Of a DNA stretch of 64,000 nucleotides, positions 25,584 through 33,528 are shown piece by piece. Under the pieces are notes generated by a model. It made no database searches. It was given only the letters and a program-made list of their open reading frames with translations, and had not been told where the DNA came from. The stretch comes from Nocardia sp. NBC_01503. GTDB lineage: Bacteria; Actinomycetota; Actinomycetes; Mycobacteriales; Mycobacteriaceae. The translations under genes were made by a program, and so were the position numbers. The stretch lies in the NCBI RefSeq assembly GCF_036327755.1, contig NZ_CP109596.1:3534001-3598000 (forward strand), written 5' to 3'. How positions within the stretch are numbered: position 1 is the first letter of the stretch; the number at the start of each line of letters is the position of its first letter.

Positions 25584-27188
25584 CTATCTCCAGCTGGGCA
25601 ACCAGAGGTGGTCGTGCCAACTGCCCGGCGTGATGGGCATCCCCGTCAGAATCGGCCACAGCCAGATGAAGTTGGCGATCACCAAGGCCAGGTAGAGGCA
25701 GACCAGCATCAGACCCAGACCCTGGCGTTCGCTCGGCGGCGCGAGATGCTGCCACCCCGGCGCCCCCGATAGTCGCCGCCCGATCGCCGGTGCGTGCCCG
25801 AGCACATCGCCGAGCACCAGCGCCACCGCCATCATCAGGAAGGGCGCGAGCGGTACCGCGTAGAAGTAGTACATCTGCCGATCCAACTGCAGGAACCAGG
25901 GCAGCAGCCCGGCCCCGTACGCCACCAGCACGGCCGCGTACCGCCAGTCGCGGCGCACGAAGCTGCGCCACAGCGCCCAGCCGAAGACCGGTAGCGCCAG
26001 CCACCAGATGGCGGGCGTGCCGATCAGCATGACCGCCTTCACGCACTGGTTCTGTCCGCAATCCCCGGTGCCGCTGTCGGAGTAGTAGTAGAGCATGGGC
26101 CGCAACCCCATCGGCCAGGTCCACGGCTTGGATTCCCAGGGATGGTGATTACCGGCCGAATTGGTGAGCCCCTCGTGGAAGGTGAGCACCTCACCGCCGT
26201 AATACCAGAGTGAGCGCAGCGCGTCCGGCACCCAGGAGAAGTCGCCCCCGCGCCCGATCCGCACGCCGACCGCGTACCGGTCGTAGCTGGTCTCCGCGGA
26301 GAACCAGGCCCAGAAGCTGGCCAGATAGACGAAGACCGGCAGGACGCCAAGTGTCCACGCGGTGGGTCCGAGATCGCGGACCGCGGTGCCCGCCCACGGC
26401 CGCCGCACCCGGTATCCGCGCCGCGCGGCGAGGTCGAAGCCGAGGGACAGCGCCGCGAAGGCGACCACGAAATACAGTCCGGACCATTTGGTTCCGCAGG
26501 CGAGGCCGAGCAGTATGCCCGCGCCGAACCGCCACCAGCGCACCCCGAAACGTGGCCCGTATTCGCTGTCGTCGAGTCGGCCCTCGGCGGCGACGAGGGC
26601 TATGCGTGCCCGCATCTCATCGCGGTCGACAATGAGGCAGCCGAACGCGGCGACCACGAACAGCGCCTGGAAGATATCGAGCATGCCGAGCCGGGACGAG
26701 ACGAAGGTGAGTCCGTCCGCGATGAGCAGAATGCCCGCGAAGGCCCCGATCAGCGTGGATCTGGCCATACGCCGGGTTATCCGAATCACCAAGAGCACCA
26801 GCAGGGTTCCGGAGACGGCGGCCATGAACCGCCACCCCCACGGCCCATAACCGAAGATGGCCTCGCCGATCGCGATCATCTGCTTGCCGATCGGTGGATG
26901 CACCACCAGCCCGTAGCCCGGATTGTCCTCGACCCCACCGTTGGTGAGGGCCTGCCAAGCCTGAGGTGCGTAATGCTTCTCGTCGAAGACCGGGGTATGC
27001 CCATCGGTCGGGTAGCCGAGCCGAATGAATCGGGTCAACCCGGCCACCAGCGTCAGGAACAGCGTGACCACCCACCCGCGCGCCCAGTCGGTGGGCCCGA
27101 AATCCGGTGAGGGCCGCAGGGGCGCGGGACTGGACAGCGCCACCTCCGCCCCCACAGCCGGCGGTCGCGTCTCGGTCACCTGGGTCAC
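25584..27188 (-). CDS. pmt: Dolichyl/polyprenyl-phosphate-mannose--protein mannosyltransferase
   Basis: A GT39-family O-mannosyltransferase of about 534 residues with some ten membrane segments. VFDEKHYA near the N-terminus holds the catalytic Asp-Glu pair in the first extracytoplasmic loop. It adds mannose from polyprenyl-phosphate-mannose to exported proteins during Sec translocation. GTG 27188 (VTQVTETRP) gives a family-like length; ATG 27272 would add 28 residues. It is divergent from rsmI as in M. tuberculosis (Rv1002c, Rv1003). Secreted proteins with Thr/Pro-rich stretches in this window, such as the one at 10744, are conceivable substrates. Confidence 0.9.
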   Translation of the reverse strand: MTQVTETRPPAVGAEVALSSPAPLRPSPDFGPTDWARGWVVTLFLTLVAGLTRFIRLGYPTDGHTPVFDEKHYAPQAWQALTNGGVEDNPGYGLVVHPPIGKQMIAIGEAIFGYGPWGWRFMAAVSGTLLVLLVIRITRRMARSTLIGAFAGILLIADGLTFVSSRLGMLDIFQALFVVAAFGCLIVDRDEMRARIALVAAEGRLDDSEYGPRFGVRWWRFGAGILLGLACGTKWSGLYFVVAFAALSLGFDLAARRGYRVRRPWAGTAVRDLGPTAWTLGVLPVFVYLASFWAWFSAETSYDRYAVGVRIGRGGDFSWVPDALRSLWYYGGEVLTFHEGLTNSAGNHHPWESKPWTWPMGLRPMLYYYSDSGTGDCGQNQCVKAVMLIGTPAIWWLALPVFGWALWRSFVRRDWRYAAVLVAYGAGLLPWFLQLDRQMYYFYAVPLAPFLMMAVALVLGDVLGHAPAIGRRLSGAPGWQHLAPPSERQGLGLMLVCLYLALVIANFIWLWPILTGMPITPGSWHDHLWLPSWR

Positions 27189-27490
27189 GCCCCCGATGTT
27201 ATGCGGTGCGGCCTCGTACGTCCCGCCCCGGTTGACCGGCGGCCGCCGCGCAGCACGCTCGACCTCCGTCATCCCGCGCATTGCCGGTCCCCGCTGACCC
27301 AGATGCCACTGCCCCCTGTCGAGCCGGGGGTTCCCGCTGCCCGTTGTTCCGGGCATCCACTTGGGTGTTGCTACTCCTCGTCGCCTTGGCCGTTGCTGCC
27401 GCGCCCACGCGGGTCCTGGCACCCCGACCTGACGTTGCCGCCGTCAGCGTCGCGGTCTCACCGCCTTTGTCATCGCGGTGTTGCCACCTC

Positions 27491-27580
27491 CGTCAGCCGG
27501 GCATGCTTGTGGCCGGGATCCACACCGGCGACGGCCCACCTGATTTCGGTAGACCCCGGTCGAACCCGCGCCGGAGGACG
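27491..27580. repeat. Palindromic intergenic repeat, copy E (degraded)
   Basis: The left arm 27491-27521 starts CGTCAGCCGGGC and ends GGCCGGGATCC. The right arm about 27548-27580 is recognisable but mutated (GACCCCGG, then GCGCCGGAGGACG). Total length about 90 bp equals copies A and C. More degraded fragments seem to lie at 27268-27296 and 27471-27490. Unlike the other copies it is in a divergent region (pmt/rsmI). Confidence 0.6.
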
Positions 27581-27719
27581 AGCATCGTGGGCGGCGGCGG
27601 GATTCGGCGCGCCCGTATGCTGGCACGCGTGCCGGACCGTCCCATGGTGCGGTGGCGACCAGCGTGAAACGTGCGGGGGCCGATGCCGCGGGCGGAGTGT
27701 GGCGACGACAAGGAGTGGA

Positions 27720-28577
27720 ATGAGCGGCGAGCCGGGGTCGATCGGACGATTGGTGCTCGCGGCTACGCCGATGGGCGATATCGGGGACGCTTCGCAGCGG
27801 TTGCGCGATGCGCTCGGATCGGCCGATATCGTCGCGGCGGAGGACACGCGGCGGACGCGTTCGCTGGCCAAGGCCCTGGAGGTGGAGATCACCGGGCGGG
27901 TGGTGAGCTTCTACGATCACGTCGAGACGGCGCGAATTCCCATGCTGCTGGAGGAGATCGAGGGCGGGCGCACGGTACTGCTGGTCACCGATGCCGGTAT
28001 GCCGTCGGTGAGTGATCCCGGCTATCGCATGGTCGCGGCCTGTGTGGAGCGGGGTCTGCCCATCACCTGTCTGCCCGGACCGTCCGCCGTGACCACCGCG
28101 CTGGCACTATCCGGGCTGCCCGTCGAGCGTTTCTGCTTCGACGGTTTCGCCCCGCGCAAATCCGGTCAGCGCAAGGAGTGGTTCCGCACCCTGGCCACCG
28201 AACCGCGCGCGGTGGCGTTCTTCGAAGCCCCGCACCGGCTCGCCGACTGTCTGGCCGACGCCGTGGAAATACTCGGCCCTAATCGCCGGGCAGCGGTCTG
28301 TCGCGAACTCACCAAGACTTACGAGGAAGTCATCCGAGGCACCCTCGCCGAGGTCGCCGCGTGGGCGGTCGAAGGCGCGCGCGGTGAGATCACCGTGGTT
28401 CTCGAAGGCGCGCAGAAGGTTTCGGCGGATCCGGCCGACCTGGTCGACCGCGTGGAGGGCCTGGCCGCCGCGGGCCTCCGCCTCAAGGACGCGTGTGCCG
28501 AGGTCGCCTCCACCAGCGGCGTTTCCCGTCGCGAACTCTACGATGCGGTCCTGGCCGCCCGCGCCGCCGACAACTGA
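27720..28577 (+). CDS. rsmI: 16S rRNA (cytidine-1402-2'-O)-methyltransferase RsmI
   Basis: A 285-residue member of the tetrapyrrole-methylase fold. GRLVLAATPMGDIGD, VAAEDTRRT, SFYDHVE, VLLVTDAGMPSVSDPGYRMV and CLPGPSAVTTALALSGLP are the RsmI signatures in order, the last binding S-adenosylmethionine. It methylates C1402 of 16S rRNA in the decoding centre. ATG 27720 is fixed by AAGGAG at 27709-27714. The gene is divergent from pmt; a long in-frame extension upstream is not coding and contains the degraded repeat. Confidence 0.95.
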   Translation: MSGEPGSIGRLVLAATPMGDIGDASQRLRDALGSADIVAAEDTRRTRSLAKALEVEITGRVVSFYDHVETARIPMLLEEIEGGRTVLLVTDAGMPSVSDPGYRMVAACVERGLPITCLPGPSAVTTALALSGLPVERFCFDGFAPRKSGQRKEWFRTLATEPRAVAFFEAPHRLADCLADAVEILGPNRRAAVCRELTKTYEEVIRGTLAEVAAWAVEGARGEITVVLEGAQKVSADPADLVDRVEGLAAAGLRLKDACAEVASTSGVSRRELYDAVLAARAADN

Positions 28578-28579
28578 AC

Positions 28580-28610
28580 CGTCATCCCGGCGTGTTCGTG
28601 GCCGGGAGCC
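28580..28610. repeat. Palindromic intergenic repeat, copy D (single arm)
   Basis: One 31-bp arm starting CGTCATCCCGGC and ending GGCCGGGAGCC, three bases past the rsmI stop. The second arm is absent. It lies between rsmI and the convergent MMPL gene. Confidence 0.7.
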
Positions 28611-28700
28611 ACCCCCTTCGGCCGCGCGCACAGGGCGTATGCCACCGCTCGGAAGATCGGGGGATTCCTTGCACCGCAGCACAATTCGTGTGCGGGGGAG

Positions 28701-30836
28701 CTATGCGCCGTGCGCGCCCTCGGGGATCTGGACCACCGGCTCGGTGTGGACGGGGGATCGGCGGCGGGGTGTCCACCAGTTGGCAGGGCCCATGAGTTTC
28801 ACCAGCGCCGGGACCAGCAGCATGCGGACCAGGGTGGCATCGATGATCAAGGCGATCACCATGCCCAAGCCCAGGAAACGCATCGGGGTCAGCGGGGAGA
28901 GCGTGAACGCCCCGGTGATCAGCACGAGAAGTGCTGCGGCGGCGGTGATTACGCGTGCCGTCTGCACCGTTCCGGTGCGGACGGACTCCTCGGTATCGGC
29001 TCCGGCCTCGTGCGCCTCGACCATGCGGGAGAGCAGGAAGACCTCGTAGTCGGTGGAGAGGCCGAAGACCACCGCGATGATGAGCACCATCATGCTGGCG
29101 GAGATCGGGCCTACGCTCACGCTCAAAACGCTTGCCAGATGGCCCTTGTCGAAGATCCAGGTGAGGATGCCGAAAGTGGCGGCCAGGCTGAGGAAGGCCA
29201 TGAATACCGCTTTGAGCGGGAGCACCACCGAGCGGAAGGCCAGGCCCAGCATGAGCAGGGTGGCCAGCACCATGACGGTGAGCATGAGCGGGAGTTCGCG
29301 CAGGACCGCGGTGACGCTGTCGGCGGTGGCGGCGCTCTGCCCGCCCACTTCCAGGCTGAGGCCGTCGAGCCGCAGGTCGCGCAGGTCACGCACAATTTCC
29401 TGGGCGGCGGGGGAGCGATCCGGCGCGGTCAACACGGTGTGGATGATGGCGGTGTTGTCCCGGGTGTCCAGTTGCAGGGCCTGTTTGACACCGTGCACCG
29501 CGCCGAGTTCCCGCAGTGCGGTGCCGACTTGGGCGGAAGTCGGTGCGCTGCCATCGGATTCGCGAACCAGCACCGTCGCGCCACTGTTGGCTGCGGGGAA
29601 GCGTATCGCCAATTCGTCTACGGTCGAACGGATCTCATTGCCCACGGGGAGTGCGGTGTGGTCGATATCGCCGAGCCGCACACCGGTGAGCGGCGCGGCC
29701 AGCACCAGCAGCAGTGTGCCCACGGCGATCGCGACCGCACCCGGACGGCGCATGACGGCGGTGACCACGCGGCCCCAGAATCGCTGCGCCCGCGCCTCGG
29801 AACGTTCGAAAGCGTTTGCCCGCCAGCTCCATTTGCCGATGCGCGGACCGAGCAGGGTGAGCGCGGCGGGGAGCGCGGTCATCGACAGCAGCGCTGCCAG
29901 ACCGACCGCCGCGATGGAGCCGAAGCCGAGTGATCGGAGCACGGGCTGCGGGAATACGAAGGTGCCCGCGAACGCGCACATGAGCAATAGCGCGGAGAAC
30001 AGCACGGTACGTCCGGCGGTGTCGAGCGCGCGGGTGATCGCGGCGGCGGTGGATCGCCCCGCGGCGAGTTCCTCACGGAAGCGGCCGACCACGAAAAGCC
30101 CGTAGTCGATGGCCAATCCGAGCCCGAGCAGTGACACCACATTCATGGCGAACACGCTCACCTCGGTGAACCGCGCGATAATGCCGACCGCTCCCAGCGC
30201 GCCGACCACCGCGAGGCTGCCGACGAGCACGGGCAGTGACGCGGCCACTACGCCACCGAAGACCAGCACCAGCACGAGAGCGGTGAGCGGTATCGAAATC
30301 GACTCGGCCACAACGAGATCGTGCCGCGATTGGGCGCTGATCTCCTGGGCCAGCGCGCTGTACCCGGTGAGTCCGGTCTCGACCCCCGGCACCCGCAATG
30401 CCTGCGCCAGCTCGGGATACACGGCGATACGCCGATTGTCATCCCCGGCCGCGAATACCACGGCGACCGCCGACCGGCCGTCCGCCGACCTCAGATACTG
30501 CGATCGCGCACTGTTCCAATAACTTTCGACCGGTCGGTCCAGCAACGCCGGATCGATTTTCCCCACGGCCGTCAGCACCTGCGGCCCGATATCGGCCAGC
30601 GACCGCCCTTCCGGCGCGGTATAGATCGCGATCACATCCGGGTTCTGCGACCCCAGCTGATCACGCACCCACTGATCGACCGTGCTGGATTCACTCCCCG
30701 GATCGGTATACCCGGCCGCACTGACCTTTTCGGCCAGCCCGGTCGCGAACAACCCGCACGCCAGCGCGAACAACACCGCCACCACCAGAACGGTCTTCGG
30801 CCGCGCGACGATGATTCGCGCCCAAGCCTTCATCAT
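28701..30836 (-). CDS. MMPL-family (RND) exporter
   Basis: A 711-residue MMPL transporter with twelve predicted helices in two repeats. A large periplasmic domain lies after helix 1 and another after helix 7. The proton-relay motifs GLGLAIDYGLFVVGRFREEL and VFGLSTDYEVFLLSRM carry the paired Asp-Tyr residues of the family. It is the last gene of the β-lactone gene group on the same strand, 133 bp after the condensation-domain gene, so export of the lipid product is a reasonable inference. Mycobacterial MmpL proteins move large lipids. Confidence 0.88.
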   Translation of the reverse strand: MMKAWARIIVARPKTVLVVAVLFALACGLFATGLAEKVSAAGYTDPGSESSTVDQWVRDQLGSQNPDVIAIYTAPEGRSLADIGPQVLTAVGKIDPALLDRPVESYWNSARSQYLRSADGRSAVAVVFAAGDDNRRIAVYPELAQALRVPGVETGLTGYSALAQEISAQSRHDLVVAESISIPLTALVLVLVFGGVVAASLPVLVGSLAVVGALGAVGIIARFTEVSVFAMNVVSLLGLGLAIDYGLFVVGRFREELAAGRSTAAAITRALDTAGRTVLFSALLLMCAFAGTFVFPQPVLRSLGFGSIAAVGLAALLSMTALPAALTLLGPRIGKWSWRANAFERSEARAQRFWGRVVTAVMRRPGAVAIAVGTLLLVLAAPLTGVRLGDIDHTALPVGNEIRSTVDELAIRFPAANSGATVLVRESDGSAPTSAQVGTALRELGAVHGVKQALQLDTRDNTAIIHTVLTAPDRSPAAQEIVRDLRDLRLDGLSLEVGGQSAATADSVTAVLRELPLMLTVMVLATLLMLGLAFRSVVLPLKAVFMAFLSLAATFGILTWIFDKGHLASVLSVSVGPISASMMVLIIAVVFGLSTDYEVFLLSRMVEAHEAGADTEESVRTGTVQTARVITAAAALLVLITGAFTLSPLTPMRFLGLGMVIALIIDATLVRMLLVPALVKLMGPANWWTPRRRSPVHTEPVVQIPEGAHGA

Positions 30837-30969
30837 CGCCCGACCCCGTCCGTGAGCACCGTCGGAAGTCCGGGAGGTTGGGTGGCGGGATTGTCGGCCC
30901 CGTCCCGGGCGCAGGACTGCGCCCGGACTCGGTCGTGGGCCCAGCCTCGGGTGCGGGTGGCGGCGGCAT

Positions 30970-32157
30970 TCATCGATCGACCGAATCCGTCCGGGGTAGT
31001 TCGCTTTCCAGGGTCTTCACAATGCGATCCAGCAGGGCTTCGAGGCGGTCCGGAATGCCGCGGCCGCTGCGGGCGGAGACCGTGAGTTCGGTGCGGCCGC
31101 CGCCTTCGGTGAGGCCCATGAGCAGGGGCATGGCGACGCTGTGCTGGGGCAGGACGCGGATGGAGGTGGGGGTGAAGCCGGGGACCGCGAGTTCGTCGAA
31201 GTTGTACCGGCCCATATGGGAGACGGTGGCGGAGGCCAGGTTTCGCCCCAGTCGCGAGCCCGCCCAGTTGAGGGAGCGGAGCAGGACACGGCCGGGCGCC
31301 TGCGGGAGGTTGGACATGCGGGCGGCCTGCATCTGGTTGAGTTCGCGGCGCTCCTGGAGGCCGATGCGCTTGTCCGCGTTGAGCTGCTGCCAGTCGACGC
31401 CGGGGTGCGCGTCCAGGAAGAGCGGGAGGGCGAGGTTGGCGGTCGAGCGCAGTTCCGGATCGTGGCGGCGCAGGTCCACCGGGATCATGATGCGTGAGAG
31501 CGGTCCGCCCTCATCGGCGAGAATGGCGGCGACCCGCACCATGGCGCCGGGTCCGGTGGCATGAATGGTGCGGTGGCGCAGCAGATGTCGCGGCTCACCC
31601 GGATCCTGGCGGCCGGGGCCGAGGGCGGAGCGGAAGCGCGGCACCATGAGCGCCGGGCGGCCGGGCGCGCCGACCTTGCGCACCAGCTCCTCATCGGCGA
31701 TCGGGTCCGCGGCGCCGATCGGCTCCTGCCCGCGCAGTACCCGCAGCACATCGGTGGCCCACATGACCATGCCCATACCGTCCATGACACCGTGGAACAC
31801 CCGGAAGACCAGGGTGAACGGTGTGGCGGTGAGCATGAGCACCTCGAGGGTGGATTCGGGGGTCGGCCCGATCGGGCTGGTGAGCACCGGATCCGATTCC
31901 AGTTCCGGGTAGCGCAGCGCGTGCTCCACCACCCGCACGGCGGGTGCGACCCCGCTGTCCACCCAGTACTTACCGTCACGGACCAGACGAGCACCCGGAT
32001 TCGCCTCGGCCGCAACGGTTACCGCGCGCCGCAGCTCCTCGGCGTCGATGCTTCCGACGCCCTCGACGGCCAGCTGCATGAGGAACGGCGGAGCCAGATC
32101 CCGCATCGGGAAGTACATGAATTCGGTGGGGGAGATGGGTCGGCGGAAGGTGCTCAT
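30970..32157 (-). CDS. Condensation-domain/acyltransferase-like protein of the β-lactone cluster
   Basis: A 395-residue protein of the condensation/PapA/wax-ester-synthase fold. The active-site motif HxxxDG is FHGVMDGMG near residue 120; the second fold marker (SIRVLPQHSVAMPLLMGLTEGGGRTEL) is near the C-terminus. It would transfer an acyl group between a thioester and a hydroxyl or amine. It starts 28 bp after nltD and belongs to the same operon. No such step is in the nocardiolactone scheme as I know it, so it may esterify the product or make a related lipid. Confidence 0.75.
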   Translation of the reverse strand: MSTFRRPISPTEFMYFPMRDLAPPFLMQLAVEGVGSIDAEELRRAVTVAAEANPGARLVRDGKYWVDSGVAPAVRVVEHALRYPELESDPVLTSPIGPTPESTLEVLMLTATPFTLVFRVFHGVMDGMGMVMWATDVLRVLRGQEPIGAADPIADEELVRKVGAPGRPALMVPRFRSALGPGRQDPGEPRHLLRHRTIHATGPGAMVRVAAILADEGGPLSRIMIPVDLRRHDPELRSTANLALPLFLDAHPGVDWQQLNADKRIGLQERRELNQMQAARMSNLPQAPGRVLLRSLNWAGSRLGRNLASATVSHMGRYNFDELAVPGFTPTSIRVLPQHSVAMPLLMGLTEGGGRTELTVSARSGRGIPDRLEALLDRIVKTLESELPRTDSVDR

Positions 32158-32185
32158 GCCTGCCTCTTATGCGCGGGGGACTGCG

Positions 32186-33244
32186 TTATCGCAGGTCTTT
32201 GGTCAATTCGACAATGCCGCCCTGGGTTTGCAGCCAGGCCAGGAATTCGATGAGTCCGGTATCGCGTCCGACGACCGGCCGATAGCCGAAATCCCTTGCG
32301 GCGGCACCGGTGTCATAGGTAGCGGTGCGGGTCATCAGTGCCACCACATACCGGGACAGCGGCGGTGACCAGCGGGTGGCGATGAACGGAATCCGCCATA
32401 CGGTGTCGATGACCGCGACCGCGGCGTTCAAGACCCGCTGATTCGGCTGACGGCTGGGTGCGGCGTAACCGAGTCCGGTGGCGACCTCGCCGAGGAAGCC
32501 CCACACATCGGTCTGCTCCGCGTCGGCCACGAAATACGCTTTGCCGCCGACCTTTTCGGAGCTTGCGGCCTGTACGCAGGCGTCGGCGATATTCTCCACG
32601 TGGCAGAGCGAGGCGTACACCTGTTTGCCGAACGACAGATCCGGCAGGGTGCCCGCCGCGGCCCGGCTCAACAGCCGTACGATCGGCCCGGAGCGGTCGC
32701 CCGCACCCCAGATGGCCCGGGGCCGCAGCGCACACGTGCTGAACCCGGCACCGTTCGCGGCCAGTACGGCGCGTTCGGCGGCGGCCTTGGTCTCGGAGTA
32801 CAGGTTCAGGTACCGGCGCGGGTACGGCACCGATTCGTCGATCTCGATCTGATCGCCGCCGTCGCGGTCCATGAGCGCGCTGGGGCTGGAGATGAAGACG
32901 AACCGCTGTGCGCCGTTGCGCCGCGCCGACCGCAGCAGACGCTCTGTGGCGGTGAGGTTCTCGGCTACGAACTGGTCGCGCGTGCCTCGCTCGTCGACCC
33001 GGGCGGCGCTGTGGAAGACCACATCGATGCCCTTGGTGGCGCGCTCCAGGGAGACCCGATCGGTGAGGTCGCCGTGCAGCACCTCGACCTGGTCGATGAC
33101 GTCGGCCAGATCGCGCAGATTACTGGTGGGGCGCACCAGAATCGCGACGTCATAGCCGCCCTCGCGGACCAGGCGGCGCGCGATGGCGCCGCCCAGGAAG
33201 CCGGACGCGCCGGTGACCAGCGCCTTCTTCATGCCTTCGGTCAT
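32186..33244 (-). CDS. nltD: OleD/NltD-like NADPH-dependent 2-alkyl-3-ketoacid reductase
   Basis: A 352-residue extended SDR. VTGASGFLGGAIARRL binds NADPH and YSETKAAAE supplies catalytic Tyr and Lys. It is close to 3-beta-hydroxysteroid dehydrogenase-like OleD, which reduces the 2-alkyl-3-ketoacid made by OleA to the 3-hydroxyacid. The ATG at 33244 shares one base with the stop of the small membrane-protein gene (TGATG), so translation is coupled. Gene order with thiolases and β-lactone synthetase supports NltD; without them a sterol dehydrogenase could not be excluded. Confidence 0.82.
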   Translation of the reverse strand: MTEGMKKALVTGASGFLGGAIARRLVREGGYDVAILVRPTSNLRDLADVIDQVEVLHGDLTDRVSLERATKGIDVVFHSAARVDERGTRDQFVAENLTATERLLRSARRNGAQRFVFISSPSALMDRDGGDQIEIDESVPYPRRYLNLYSETKAAAERAVLAANGAGFSTCALRPRAIWGAGDRSGPIVRLLSRAAAGTLPDLSFGKQVYASLCHVENIADACVQAASSEKVGGKAYFVADAEQTDVWGFLGEVATGLGYAAPSRQPNQRVLNAAVAVIDTVWRIPFIATRWSPPLSRYVVALMTRTATYDTGAAARDFGYRPVVGRDTGLIEFLAWLQTQGGIVELTKDLR

Positions 33245-33528
33245 CAGGCCGCCTCCTGCGTCTTCCACCAGGTGGCGCCGAAAACCTGGGTCAGCACGGC
33301 GGTTTCGACCGGGGAGCGGTCACTGGACTCGGCTGCGCGCAGTGCGGCCGGGATCTGCGCCGCGTGCACCACGATGCTCAGGAAGGCGTCGATCCACCAG
33401 ATGGCCCGCAGGATGCGATTGTGCGGCGCGCGGTCCACCAGGGCGGCCAGCAGTCCGACGACCAGGTACAGCCAGCCGAGAATCGGAATCGACCGCAGGG
33501 CAGCGGTTTTCAACGACATATCGTTCAC
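33244..33528 (-). CDS. Small membrane protein in the β-lactone operon
   Basis: A 94-residue protein with two likely membrane helices (PILGWLYLVVGLLAALV and WWIDAFLSIVVHAAQIPAAL). It resembles the small membrane domain that is fused to, or found beside, some 3-beta-HSD/OleD-like reductases; this likeness is from memory. The GTG at 33528 overlaps the nltC stop by 4 bp (GTGA), and its own stop overlaps nltD. It may hold NltD and NltC at the membrane where the long acyl chains are. ATG 33519 is an alternative start. Confidence 0.65.
   Translation of the reverse strand: MNDMSLKTAALRSIPILGWLYLVVGLLAALVDRAPHNRILRAIWWIDAFLSIVVHAAQIPAALRAAESSDRSPVETAVLTQVFGATWWKTQEAA

Noticed and set aside
28710..30105. 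Two long plus-strand open frames within the MMPL gene
   Set aside because: Both are antisense shadows with low-complexity His/Arg/Gly or Ser/Arg composition; the MMPL reading has motifs and helices.
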